Assembly: GCA_030704615.1 (NCBI GenBank)
Contig: CM060731.1
Span: forward strand, 32,488,001 to 32,552,000
DNA: 64,000 nucleotides
Reading direction: 5' to 3'
From: Takakia lepidozioides
Taxonomy: Eukaryota > Streptophyta > Takakiopsida > Takakiales > Takakiaceae
Below the pieces are notes generated by a model. It was not told the DNA's origin and made no database searches. It worked only from the letters and a program-made list of their open reading frames with translations. The translations under genes were made by a program, and so were the position numbers. Of this stretch, positions 48,901 through 60,956 are shown piece after piece (within the stretch, counting starts at the first letter, position 1; each line of letters opens with the position of its first letter).

Positions 48901-49614
48901 ACCTGACAGTGTGAAGTGTCTACATTTTATGTTCTCGCATTTAAAGTGCCCATTACAGACTGTTCGCCTGAATATGAGGTTGTCATGGTTGTGAATATTG
49001 GAGGTTTTTGTGCGGCACCAAGGGTGCCCATCGTGTTTTTTGTCCAATCCTTCCATGAGACTGGAAATGCCCCCCACGCGACCCGGAGGAGGCAGCTCAA
49101 AAACAGTATTACCATCAAAAGATTCCGGCAAGAATGCCACCCTCTGAACATTGAAAGTGCTCCAGTCAATCCCCCTCAACTCGCTCTTGAATCCTGCCAT
49201 CCCACCCATGGCTTTCAGTTTTGGAATGACACTGGTGATCTCCTCCACATCTGCTTCCTGATCTGGACATGGCTGATCCACGGGCGGTATTTCACAGGCG
49301 TCATCGGAGGATGAGTCCGAAAGCTCAACTACAATGTTAACGGTACTTGACTCTTTCTTGACAACCACGGGTGTTTTCTCCTGGGCCACTGATGCTGCCG
49401 TGCCAGGAGTAAAGAACAATCCTGCAGACTGTCTCCGAGGAGCACTGAGCACCCTGTATCTGCCTGGAGGCACTCTCCATTGTGTGGTTGGTGCAGTATG
49501 CGAAGGTTTCTGGAACGCGTACTTGAGCAGTTTTCCATTGGCATCGTACACTTCCCTCTCTAGAGTTCCATTTTCCAACCAAAACTGCGTTGCGAGCACG
49601 TGTTCATGCACCAC
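45919..49614 (-). pseudogene. Mutator-like transposase, copy 2, split by an LTR
   Basis: Homologous along its length to the transposase at 7.2-10.3 kb. It has KKHDGHPWCRTKT then Cys/His-rich FVCKFCRLPPCC; SVFPGQGARKVFLFKMSTKG; DLGNCFLMFDHVKRV (before the LTR) joined to KDWTTMACHVYDPVYQRVM (after it); GFMADSAQANFNTVRIVF; ERTCLFHWTQSL; and CNLAETVQNAW. The C-terminal WHTERTSAGSRVKCAAIRA region matches the copy-1 tail. A 93-bp intron (46864-46956) is at the same place as in copy 1. Damage: a frameshift near 48640, TAG at 48266-48268, TAG at 46787-46789, and the 725-bp solo LTR. The N-terminal ~130 residues (49614-49220) are better kept than in copy 1. Confidence 0.75.
47485..48209 (+). mobile_element. 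Solo LTR, family A, with target duplication
   Basis: Starts tgtcacggccc, ends gcgcgata (normally gaca), 725 bp, flanked by ttaac on both sides (47480-47484 and 48210-48214). The insertion splits the transposase reading frame exactly between VKRV and KDW. The interior was lost by LTR-LTR recombination. Confidence 0.92.
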
Positions 49615-50370
49615 CGCAAAACCGTCATCTCCACCTCGTAAGAAAATGGCACAGGGTGGTCCTCATTGAAGAAGTCCGCGTCAAGGGAGCGCACGGCCTG
49701 GGAGGCCATCTGTCAATGTTGCTTCAAAGCGCACAGTTCACAGTCCAATGTTGCTTCTGATTGTAGGTTGTACTAGAGAGGAGTTTTTTGGCTGTATAGA
49801 AGACGTCCTTACACACAATTGCAGGTGTCGCTTTCGCATGCAGGTCTCCTAACGCGGTTCGGCACATCAAAGAAATTTGTCCCCATGCGAACCAAATGAA
49901 AGGTCACAGAGTGCCCAAATGCGGAGTGGATAATATCAGCCCCAATTAAAGAATCCAATTGTTTTTTCACAGGTGCCCCACCGGTGCATTGGACAACGAA
50001 TTCCGCAAGTTTGACTGACAGAGCCGCCATTTGGCTGTCATGTCAGAGAGTCCAAATGAGGTGCCCATTTCCATTCAATGTTAACGGCACCTGCACCGCT
50101 GTACAACTGTACCAACTGCACACTCCTCTGAAACATCCCAAAAGCGGATACCCAAAGGTGGACCCGAACGAATTTCGGTGGATGAGAAACTAATGATTTC
50201 CGGCTCAGATATTCATAACGGTTAGATGGACACGTGTTCGCCATGCATGTGGAATGAGCATATGGCACATAGGTCGAGCTATAATCTTGGCGTGGATGGC
50301 CTTGCGGTGAACCTCCCGTAGTGTCTTTTTTTCCTTCTTCTCCTTACTCTCCTTGCAACCCTGGATTCTG
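49615..50370. other. Divergent spacer between transposase and ParB-like gene
   Basis: About 750 bp between two divergent genes. It may hold both promoters or a first exon. No motif recognised. Confidence 0.35.
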
Positions 50371-53300
50371 CAGAGACGGTGACCCCATCCGGAGGGAGAA
50401 GAAAGCGTCGAAGAACACTTTATTTCACATCAAACAAGCAAAGGGCACGCGCTAAGGAAAGGATGAGGAGGGCGAGATGGGAACTTAGAATGGGAGAGAA
50501 TCTCCGTGGAGGAGATGAGGACGAAGGGCAAAACCCGATTTTGCAACCACAGTTTGGAAAGGAAGGCCTTGAAGTGATTCCGGAGGCGACCGAAGAGCAA
50601 CCTCCAATAGAAGGGGGGGAGGACGAGGAAGTCAGCTGGGCTCGGGATGAAGCGCTGCGAGTGGAGAACCAGGTCTTGAGAGAGCAGGGAGGAGAGATGG
50701 ACGTGGGAACGCTGCCTTCTGCCGCTGTTTCGCACCACCGGGACCTGCTTGGAAGCATGCTGCCTCCAGACCTTATGAAAAAGTTGAATGCCTCCGGAGC
50801 ATCATCAAGTGCAAACAAGAAACCGGAGGTGGCTATCAACCCTCTTTTGCCCTTTCTTTTATTTGTCTGTTCCATGCTAAACAGAGAGGTCGACATCAAC
50901 CTTGCGTCAACGCAAGGTTGATGTCGACCTACAAAGTGTATGTTTTGGGCATGAAACGAGTGCAGATGCTGCACTCGAATCAACCTTGCGTTGACGTGAG
51001 GTTGATCCGTGTGCCTGTTTTGTTCGTTCCCACCTCCCGTATCCGCTTGGCAGCTTGCTGCCTCCAGAAACCATGGAAAAGATGAATGCTCCCGATGCAT
51101 CATCAAGTGCCAAAGAGAAACCAGAGGTTGCAATCTCTTTTTCCATTTGGTTTTTTTGTTTGTTGAACTCCATTCTGAGAGCTCGACATCAACCAAGGTT
51201 GATCGCAAGGTTGATGTCGACCTCCAAAGTGTATGTTGATGAAGGTGAAACGAAGTAGATGCAGCACTCGAATCAACCTTGCGTTGACGCGAGGCTGATT
51301 TGGATGCCTCTTCTGTTCACTCCCAGCATCCGAAGTCCGCTGCCATGAACCGCAAGGTAGGAAAAGTTGATTATGTAAAGCCCCCAAAAGAACCTTGATC
51401 CCACTATGCAGGATGATCTCCATGCCCGCGGTTCGACCCGCATTGAGGAACGACATCACGAAGTTGAAGAACGATTTTGTTCACGGCTATGTCAAGGGAT
51501 CTGCAGTGTTCTATGTATCCACTGTGAACACGAACGGAGAGGAGTGTCTTGTAACAGAGGACATAGAGCAAAGTTGGGATGCATGCTGGCAGGATGTAAA
51601 CAGGGAGTTCGAGTTCAAGCTGTCCACAAAGGCCTCCACAAATGTGTTCAGGGGAAAGATGTTTTTTGCCTGGGATGGGAACCATAGACTGCTTGCATGG
51701 ATGGATTACATTTCAAGCTTGCACTCGGACGAGATCGAATGGCACTGGAGCGTGGTTTCCATGGTACTCGACCACAAAGGACGTGTCACGGAGCTCTTGA
51801 CAGCCATGCACGACATAAACAAGTAAGTTACCAACATTGTTTCCGTTCCGATCTGCGTTTCCACAATTTGAAATCATCTTATGAGTTGAAGGTTTTTCCA
51901 GGTCCAATGAAACCTCCCATGTGACGACCAATCTCTGCCACACTCTATTCCGTATCCAGAAGATAGGGATGATGCCACTGGAGTCATTCACGAATGTGCT
52001 CAGTCCTCAGCAGATGAAGAGGTGTGCTGAAAAGAAGACAAGCACATGGTACAGCTTGACAAGGGAGGCTTTTCTTGACTACATGTACACGGTAAGCTTC
52101 TTGACATCCGTTTGTTTGTTGCTAGTGTAAATTTTATCAAGAAAAGCCAGTGTTTGATTCTTTCTCCCTGTAATGTATGCAACAAGAAATAGCAGAAACT
52201 GGTTTGAAGGCGAAAGCAGAGTACTATGCTTCCCACACAGAAGAGCAGAGGTCTGCAACTGGGCTTGAGGACATTATGAGATTCGATATGAACAATCAAA
52301 GGAAGAACCTCATGAGTGCGTTCGACAAACAAATCCGCATAGCAGATCCAAATCTTGGCACGGAATTTCTGGAGCAGGTGAAAGCACATTATGACAAGTA
52401 TGGCTCCAAGCCAGAAATGACCCAAGAGAAACTACATCACCTTTCCATTTCAATGGTGGACAATGCAACCAAAATCAGGTGGTTGGAGATCTGGAATTCG
52501 GATCCACTTGTGAGAGACACCAACATGTTCCCAACTCCTGAGATGGACTCGAAGACACAAGCAATAAAAGTTCTTAGCGACCACACATTCGACTAGTGGC
52601 TACACAAAGCAACCTTCTAGAGCCAGGTAAGGTTTCCACAAAACCATTTTCAAATGTTTGTGCACATCCGTACTCTCTCCCAAATTCTTATGATCTTTCT
52701 TGCTGCAGTTGGAAAAACGAGCGGTGGCTGCACTTGAGGAGTCAATGGCAGACTACAAAATCCAGATGGCTTGCCCCCGGATCATACTGGAGGCCTATAT
52801 CAGGAGATGGAAGCTCGCTGTCTGGAACAACTGCTTCTTCAGGGAGTTTGAGAGAGACAAAGGAATCTCCAGGTCCTACGAATTCAAAAACCAGTACAAC
52901 AGCGAGCAATCAATGAAACGAGTGTTGTACAGGTGTGACCTCCAAGAAACAAATCTGGTACTAGAAGTGTATGTTTTTTGTTTTTTGTGTCGTTTTTTCC
53001 ATGTAGAATTGCAAATTTGAAGGTTTTGAGGGAGCTCTGAGGGCTCTGGACGTGCAGCCGAGCAACATTGCGTTAACGTAAGCTTGTATCCCGTTGTTTT
53101 GGTTTCACTTTCCTGTACCTGGGGTATCCAATGATGTCGTTTTTTGCATGTGAAAAGGCAAAAACTGAAAGACAAATCAACCTTGCGTCAACGCAAGGTT
53201 GATGAAGGGCCAGACTATGTAGGTTTTCCTGTATTCTTGGGCTGTTGTTTGCTGTCGTTTCCAGTTCCACTGCTGCCAGGATGAACATAAAGTTTGTTTG

Positions 53301-54566
53301 GAGTCTGTTTGGAGTCTGTTTGAAATGTTGTTTAGAGCTTACACTGTACCAACAAACAGCCTTGCGTTGACGCAACGTTGTTTGACGGTATGGATTGCTA
53401 GAAATGTCCCGCAGGGATACCCTGATTTCCATACAATTGTAGGAAAGTTAAGGTTATCAAATACCATGGACAGGTGTTTTCAGCAAAGGAATTCAACCTT
53501 GCGTCAACGCAAGGTTGAATATCCATACCAGCAGATCTTCAGATGGTTGTTTTCTAGCACTGTTTTCCATTTCCTCTGTTAATGAAAACAACCTTGCGTT
53601 GATGCAATGTTGAATTCCGCTTGTCAATCACTGTCTCTTTCAATGCAACATTATCATATGTGTATCCGCCAATCTACTTTGCGTCAACGCAAGGTTGATT
53701 GGGGATTCCATGTTGTGCATGCGATGGTTTAGGATAATGGGCTTTCCCTCTCGTAAGTGCTCGTTGAAAGTACAGTTCTCCACATTTGGTGTTTTCCATT
53801 TTAGCTCGAATCAACATTGCGTCAAGGTAAGGTTGATTCGGGCTGGCAAAAGTTAGTTTCTCCGTGTTACTGACCTGCATTCCAATACCCTTTTCGTGAT
53901 GTGTGATCTGGGTCCTGTTCAGATCGAATGACTGTCTGGATTTTGGGTGTATGTGATTCAGGTACATGTATCATGTCCTCATACCGGGAAAGTACCTTAG
54001 CGATGACCCAAACTTCATCTACTCATGGGCTGACCCCTCCAATGACAAGACAATGTACACGGCTGGTATTGCCAGAGACTGGAGCAGGGCGCACTTCAGA
54101 GACTGTGGGTGGTACCTCGATCTGCCAAAACAGGACACACCATTCGATGAAGTTGTTTTGAGAAACCTTAACGACAACGCCGCGGCACTTACCCAATGGC
54201 TGACAAAGACATTCAAGATAGAATCATTGGTGCTCTGGCTGCAAAAGAGCCTAAGAAATCTGCTACTCCAAAACGGAAGGGGAAGATTGCCGGGGATCCG
54301 AAGGGGAAGGGGAAGAGCGCAGCTCCGCAGGAACAGGGCTCGTCAGAGATCGTGAAAGACAGCATTCTCCAACTAGGAGGGATAGGAGAACAGCAAAGTC
54401 GAGGGAGCAGCCTTTTGAGTCGAGAGAACATCCATCCAGGGTTTTGGGCCAGTTCCATCGTAAGGTGGTGAATGAAAGTTTTCTGGCAATGATGGAATCC
54501 AGGAAGTCCACATTCAAAGGGGTACCCTCGAAATCATGGGACATGCTTGTTTCGTTCCTCACTCAG
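50371..54566 (+). CDS. Multi-exon ParB-like domain protein, likely transposon cargo
   Basis: Inferred exons: ~50371-50828, ~51052-51126 (a duplicate of the end of exon 1), 51411-51822, 51901-52091, ~52190-52590, 52709-52969, 53007 to ~53075, 53960 to ~54200, and to 54566; most have GT-AG ends. Exon 3 resembles ParB/sulfiredoxin-type domains: MISMPAVRPALRNDITKL, then a long insert, then FFAWDGNHRLLAWMDYI, where DGNHR is the family's conserved nucleotide-binding motif, and an EWHWSVVSMVLDHKG strand. Later exons are helical and unrecognised (FTNVLSPQQMKRCAEKK; GLEDIMRFDMNNQRKNLM). A charged Lys-rich linker (PKKSATPKRKGKIAG) and KGVPSKSWDMLVSFLTQ end the readable part at a donor site. The next exons are absent, replaced by retroelement DNA. 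Frame breaks near 52594 and 54200-54370 make this copy suspect. The gene starts back to back with transposase copy 2. Confidence 0.5.
50887..51300. repeat. Short hairpin repeats, group 1
   Basis: Four copies around the core aaccttgcgt...acgcaaggtt: 50887-50930 (20-bp perfect stem, 4-base loop tcaa), 50978-51007, 51183-51220 and 51268-51298. They lie in introns of the ParB-like gene and accompany a tandem ~300-bp duplication that also copied an exon (50745-50828 and 51050-51126). Confidence 0.9.
53065..53840. repeat. Short hairpin repeats, group 2
   Basis: Seven further copies of the same hairpin, all between two exons: about 53065-53086, 53176-53203 (perfect stem), 53361-53392, 53491-53520 (perfect 13-bp stem, loop tcaa), 53588-53613, 53671-53700 and 53807-53840. 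The outermost arm bases differ between copies yet stay complementary within a copy. Confidence 0.9.
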
Positions 54567-55293
54567 GTAAGCACATATGTCTTAACTGTTTGGTGGTGGT
54601 TGTGTTGCTGGTGGTGTTTGTGTTTGTGTTGTTATTGTTGATTGTATTGGTGTCTCTCGTTCGTGATCTTGCTCCTCTTGATCCTCTTCGTCCATGAATT
54701 CCTCTTGTTCTGGAATTTGGTGGCAGAAACTCCTCATAAATGTCTGTCACCAATTTCGCCAACTGGCACTTCATCTGCCTCACCATTGCCATGTTGAGCC
54801 GATGCTAAACGTGGCCGTGTGATATCGTGGTTCACGGCTCATGGTTACTACACTACCCACTACTGCTCTCGTGGTAATGTACTTTTGTCCCGCCATTGGC
54901 TAAGTACTGCGTACTTAGCCGTCTATGCTGAAGTGCTTGTGACTCTATCTGGTGGCTGGAATTTGGGTAATTCCCAGTGAGTATCTTTTTCAATACTCTC
55001 ATAGTACTACCAGCTTCCCCACATTGTCACGAACATGCGGTACAAGTAACTGCGAATATAAAAACTTGGGCATCCCATCACAATGATTACTGCCGGGGTA
55101 GGATTAATCTTCAATTGCCCCACTGCCCACATGTAAGCTACTAGCTCCTTGTATTCCAGGGGAGCCTGACGCCAGAATTGAACCAATTCTGCCCCTGACC
55201 ATGTCTCCTCCTTAGCCAGTGGCCTCATCCTATATCTCAGAGGAATAAGAGTTTGATTGAGCAGATGCAATTGACCCAATGATTTGCAGGGAG
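54567..55293. other. Retroelement-derived, unassigned
   Basis: A (gtt)n-rich run at 54590-54645 and minus-strand frames that may be gag or LTR remains. Nothing firm. Confidence 0.3.
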
Positions 55294-55900
55294 TTAAGGT
55301 TTTGAAAACCTTCTCCAGTATTTACGGAATTTTTTTCTTACGAGCGTTAAATTGTGTTGCTTCGCAAAGTTTTTGTCAATAAAACACGCTGAAGCGCCCG
55401 AGTCCAAAAGTGCTTCTACGGAGATATCTCGATTTTGCATCCTGATCTTTACTGGAACTGTGAAACAAGGTACAGGGTCTGGAGGTAGAAAGAGACATTT
55501 TTTTTGTGAGGAATTTGGGGTGTCCAGCCGCATGGTCCCTACTGTGACTGGACATCTTCGTTTTCCGACCTCCTCGTATCGAACACTTGAGTTGTGCCCC
55601 GAGCTTTGAATCTTCTCTTGTTGGGGCAGTTTAATGCTATGTGATCATTTTCTCCGCAATAAAGGCATAATCCATTTGAGCGCCGTCTTTGTTTTTCTTA
55701 TGGCGACAATGGCTTAAATCGGACAGCATTGGTGCCATAGTAGCAGCGGCATGGTGCGTCGTCGACCATGGCATGATTTGGAAATCATCCACTGCTACTG
55801 AAGTTGATGCTACCAGGACGCTTGGTAGTGTTACAGGGTTTACCTCTTGAGTAGATGGCCCTGTTGTGGCCTGTACCACTGTCTGATGAAGAAGGTTCAA
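55294..55900 (-). pseudogene. Ty3/gypsy gag zinc knuckle and protease fragment
   Basis: The minus strand reads CLYCGENDHIALNCP (CCHC knuckle, about 55680-55630). After a frame change it reads VEALLDSGASACFIDKNFAK (about 55420-55360), the DSGAS active-site block of a retroviral-type aspartic protease. Reverse transcriptase is missing. Confidence 0.8.
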
Positions 55901-56896
55901 AAAATAAGGACATAGGCGATAACCGATCCGCGGTAATAGGGGGAGGGGGGGAGCACGGAATTAGGGCCTGCACACATGGATGCTTGCTAACGCGGCCAGG
56001 CTCACGCGCAAGCATTCCCCTGCGGGAAAATGCCACACTCCAAACAGGCTGTAGATAGCGTGGGAGTGGGACGAAATTTGGTGAGGGTCACCATTTCGAA
56101 GTGCCAGAGTGTGCTGCTGGGGGAGCATGATCCCGTTAGAAATTGGGAACCGCGCTATTTTGAAGATAGAGCGCCAGATAGAGCGCCTGTTGGGCATGCT
56201 CTTACATCTTGTAGCATGGCCTGTGGGGGTGGTCGAAAGGGGAGGATTAGGGGCAGTCCACCTCATAAGGAGTTGGGGGATACTCTCGGGAATATGGCAT
56301 TATGGAGTGAGAAATTAGTGACAATGGAGCAGCAAAAGGGATAAGTTTTAGGAACCTTTCATTCTTCTTGGAAATACAAATTGGTCATAGTCATGTTAAC
56401 CATAAGTACTTAGATGCAGATTTTGGTGTTACATAAAGCAGGGTTGCACATCCTACGGAAATTGATTCAAGTACATATTTTGGTGTCACGATCATAACAT
56501 GGAAATCTTTTCATGGAGCTGTGGGTGAAGAAATTGCTTACCTCACTTGTATTATAATCTTCCAATGATTCCGTGGGGTGCATTTGGCCTTGCACTTAAG
56601 TTGCATGTTGTCTTCGACATCATAGTAATTCGATACCATAGAGCTATACAGCCATGTATTCCACATATCGCCACATATTTGTAGTTGTTTGTTGCCATGA
56701 GAGTGGTGATTTTTACTAAACACCAACTGTCTGTTCCACCCAAGTAGAAGGTCTGGACCGCAAAATTCTTCAATGAATTCTAGTGTTGGACAACATACTT
56801 CCTCAATGAATACTAGTGCCATACCCGGGGCATGTTGAAAGACTTAATTGCCTTCGGATTTGTAGTACGGGCCGCCCTGTTGAAAGACCCAGTTGA
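55901..56896. other. Intergenic
   Basis: No gene recognised. Confidence 0.35.
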
Positions 56897-57950
56897 GTAG
56901 GCCCAAATCAATGCCAGTAGCCAAGAGATCCCGGTCCTTCCTTCCTACACTTACCTGGGCGTTAAGTTTTCGTCCAATTGTAATTGGGATGCACATATCC
57001 GGAAAATTGTTCAAACTGGCAAGGGCAAGCTCTGGGGCTCACTAAATTTTTCCACTGCAGAGGGGTCAACTCCGAGGTTAAGAAAACCATGCTTTGTCGC
57101 GTTATTAGACCTGCCTTGGAGTACGGATCTGCAATATGGGTTGATAACTCCAACCAGGCTAAGTCTCTAGAATCCATTCAAGTGGGGGTGCTTAAGGAGT
57201 GTATGTCAGCATGCTCCAAAACAGCCAATGTGGCTATTCGGGGTGAGTTTGGCATTCCGTCCTTAAGCTCCCGACGAGATGAATTCAAGGTCAGATGGTG
57301 GGGTCAGCTGCAATATATGTCCAACACCAGATATCCCAAGTTAATCGACTCTATAGCTTGGAAACAGGACCGCCCTGTCAAACACGCTAAGTCCTGGCAG
57401 AAGAGAGTAGAAGAGATTCTCAAGGACCTGGACCTGGATCCGCAAGTCTTGACCCTGTTGGATAAATCTGACTTAGAGGCTGTAGTATCCAAAGCCATGT
57501 CTGTTGCCATGAGATTGTCTGATGAAAATGAAGTTAGGCAGAAAACTTCCCTGAACTTGTTTCCAGTCTGTGACATGGGGGAGGACATCTTGGATGACCT
57601 CAAGGGTCTACCCACTCTCGGCACTAGACTGAAATTTAAACTCAGGGCAGGAAGCCTACCTTTGAACAGCAAACAGAAGCAGAGAGGAAAGGGAGAGTGC
57701 AATTGCCCGTTGTGTGGGCAATCTGAAGACAGTATTCATTTTCTGATACACTGTCCGGGGTTCTCTCACCAAAGAGACGCTCTCTTCAAATCTATTAACG
57801 GAATTGTGCCTGTACCCCTGTTTACCAACTTTGAAAGTCTCGAGGCTGAGCCAAAAGCCCAGGCCCTCCTGAGGCCTAGTTTTTGGGCAAATCACACACA
57901 GCAGATTGATGCTTGTGTGAAGGGATCCGTGGAAAACCCGGATTAATTCT
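56897..57950 (+). pseudogene. LINE (non-LTR retrotransposon) 3' end
   Basis: Reads YTYLGVKFSSNCNWDAHIRK in one frame, then after a shift RPALEYGSAIWVDNSNQAKS, IRGEFGIPSLSSRRDEFKVR and WWGQLQYM. It ends with the Cys/His motif CPLCGQSEDSIHFLIHCPGF, the zinc-knuckle-like end of LINE ORF2. The catalytic polymerase domain is missing, so this is a 5'-truncated copy. Confidence 0.85.
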
Positions 57951-58107
57951 TTATATGGAGGTAAGTCTTACTACCAACGTCAGCCCTGACAGAGGTAGGT
58001 TCTGTCCCTTTTGTTCCCGCTCAAACTGGGCGCGGGGTCAATGGCCACAAGGCTACGGCAAACAACGTCTTATGAGTACAATCTCTCTCTCTCTTCCATT
58101 TCATTTC

Positions 58108-58690
58108 TCCATGTCTGTTGCTATGAGATTGTCTGATGCAAATGAAGTTAGGCAGAAAACTTCCCTGAACTTGTTTCCAGTCAGTGACACCTCAAGGGTC
58201 TACCCACTCTCGGCACTAGACTGAAATTTAAACTCAGGGCAGAAAGCCTATCTTCGAACAGCAAACAGAAGCAGAGAGAAAAGGGAGAGTGCAATTGCCC
58301 GTTGTGTGGGCAATCTGAAGACAGTATTCATTTTCTGATACACTGTCCGGGGTTCTCTCACCAAAGAGACGCTCTCTTCAAATCTATCAAGGGAATTGTG
58401 TCTGTACCCCCTGTTTACCAACTTTGAAAGTCTCGAGGCTGAGCCAAAAGCCCAGAATCTTCTCAAGCCTAGTTTTTGGGCAAATCACACACAGCAGATT
58501 GATGCATGTGTGAAGGGATTTCTAGAGGCTATCTGGAAACCCGGATCAATTCTATGTATCAAGGTAAATTACTACCAACGTTAGCCCCTAACAGAGATAG
58601 ATTCTGTCGCTTTGGTTTCTGCTCAAACTGGGCGCGGGGTCAATGGCCACATGGCTACGACAAACATCGTTTTATAAGTATATTCCTCTT
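58108..58690 (+). pseudogene. Second LINE 3' fragment
   Basis: Nearly identical to 57495-58080 with a ~30-bp deletion and a frameshift. It repeats both the Cys/His end and the 3' tail (ctcaaactgggcgcggggtc at about 58020 and 58622). The two copies lie head to tail. Confidence 0.85.
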
Positions 58691-60815
58691 CCTAGACAGT
58701 TTCATCCATTTATATAATGGAGGTGTTACTTGAGGGAGGTGTTACCTAAAGAAGGCTCATCATGTAAGTAGTTTTCATAAAAAAAGAGGTGACACTTGGG
58801 AAAGGCACAATAGGTGCTTAGCAATTTTTGACACCCTAGTCTCCTCTTTAGAATAAATAGGAGCCAAGCCTTTTACATTACATATGCATATTTTCTACAT
58901 ATATGCAAACTCATGAAAAACCAGTTACAAAATTAGCTCCAAGCCTCATCATCAAACATGGGCCCATTGCAATGAAGATTTTAATTCATATTGTATTTGG
59001 ACAGGATAGAGAGATGCCCGCCAAACAGGTGGTGGGCCCAGCAGTTGGGGTTGGGAGGTAAAGGAATAGTCCCCAGCCCTACCGTGGTTGATACTGATAC
59101 TTGTGTACAGTCCTTGTATTTATCCCCACACATATTGCTCCGTAATTGCTTTTGACAATACCAGCCTAGAGAATTGTGATTTGATTTCTTTCATAACCTC
59201 CGGTTCCGGTTTTCACAAAATCTTAGGATCAAAGAACCTCCGGTTCCGGTTTTTTCCGATATTTTTTATGGAAAGAACCACCGGGTCTAGTTAATTGTAA
59301 GAACCTCAAGGAACCGGCGGTTTCCATCAAATAACCAGCGGGTCTTTGGCGGATCTTTGACAGTTTTCAGGCTGGTTATCTCAAAACTACGTAACCGGCG
59401 GTTATGAGCCTTTGCCGGTTCTTTGTTTTTTTGAGAACCACGGTTATATATCCATATAACCTTCTTGATAACCTCCGGGGGTTTGTAGCTGAATCAAAGA
59501 ACCTCCCAACACTGGTAATGACCTGGGTGTTGGACGTGCCAATCAGGACATCCGGTTCTTAACCATACTATTACAAAAGTAAATACCAACTGGGTCAGTT
59601 CTTTAATACCCAGGTTGATAACCAGCAAGACCTACATACCTGCCCAACAATTTCAAGGCACCATTTCCCAAAGCCAGGTTGACTTACGCATTCACTTAGA
59701 TAGACCATGCCTGTCCCTTTCTGCAAGGGAGGGTTTGTTGGGTACAGTTTGCACTGGCACTGAAGTGGTAACAACGCACTCCCAACTCTCTCCATGCAAC
59801 AATAGCAAATCGGTCATTATTACCAAACAGAAAAAGAATATTACCCCATGAGGGATCTGGACTGAAAACCTCTCCATTGCGATGAGATCCGACATGCATG
59901 GTGAGCATCAAAGATGCATACCAAAGATGCCTCATCAGAATGAACAAGGTGGCAAACCTTTATCCACAGACTCGAAAGATGAACGAGAGAGAGAAGAAGC
60001 ATGCTGGTCTGGATGTATCCCCACCACAAACAATAGCTCTGCACCCAGCAGGCCAGGAGCATCACCTACTAACGTCATCTAACACCATGTTGCCCACATT
60101 TATATATCACACTTTTGGAAAGATAGAGAGGAAGAAAGGTAAGCATGGAAGGAAAACAGAGCAAAGTAGGAACATTTCACTAAAATATACATGACAGTAC
60201 CTGATCGATAGATGGCCGATCCCGGCAATCACTGACTGGTCCATTAGAATGCTCCAATCGTCCGTTTGCTCTTCTGTAGAGTAGGATAGTTACACAAGGA
60301 AGTATCATGTCAATTCAGCACACAGGTAGTTACAGTCATCACACATCTCTGATGGAGTGAACACAATGACTTCCTGAGTAAATTAAACCCATCCAAAAAC
60401 TGTCAACATGTAAAAATTGCTTAAATCAACTTAAAGTGCTGTCCTTCAATACATCTAAGTTGGTGAAAGCTACATAATTCAATGGAAGAGGACTGCCTGC
60501 CTGCAACTTAACCCAGACCAGCTCCTTGGCAGCATCTGGCCACAATGGATCTGGCCCCAAAATTGCAACTCTATTTCTAAGCCCACCAAAATGCATGACT
60601 CACACAGACAACCAGGACCTTGCCACCAATCAAACAAATCAGAACAAGTGCTGCTTGGAGGTGATGCATAGAAGTCTCATTAATGAAGGGAGGGAGAGAA
60701 GCGATAGACAGACATAACCAGGTCTGCAAAAGAAACAGCTAGGGACAAGACGTGTTTAAACACTCTGCTAATGAGAAGATTGAGAAAACTTCCACATAAC
60801 TTCCACATTCACAAG
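58691..60815. other. Intergenic with aacc-ggtt rich patch
   Basis: No gene. 59190-59490 is a patch of many short words such as aaccgg, ggttctt and aacctcc in both orientations, perhaps a degenerate tandem repeat. Confidence 0.4.
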
Positions 60816-60956
60816 CAGCGCAGTGGTGTACCGATAAAGCTATGAATTGCCATGCAGGCAGTGCTTGCACTTAAGAGGCTACCACCCCTGCCTCTGCATT
60901 CTGCATCCCCTAGCCCTGGTTCTATTCTCCACCCCTAAAAAAGTACTTTATTCATA
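60816..60956 (+). mobile_element. Possible tRNA-derived SINE
   Basis: A-box-like gcgcagtggtgtaccgataa, B-box-like ggttctattctcc and a following A-run (cccctaaaaaag) about 75-80 bp later. Weaker than the SINE at 1.1-1.4 kb and from a different head. Confidence 0.35.

Noticed and set aside
45840-54600. Terminal inverted repeats around the second transposase/cargo locus
   Set aside because: I looked for the ctatttcatgag end motif near both edges and did not see it; the right side is replaced by retroelement sequence.
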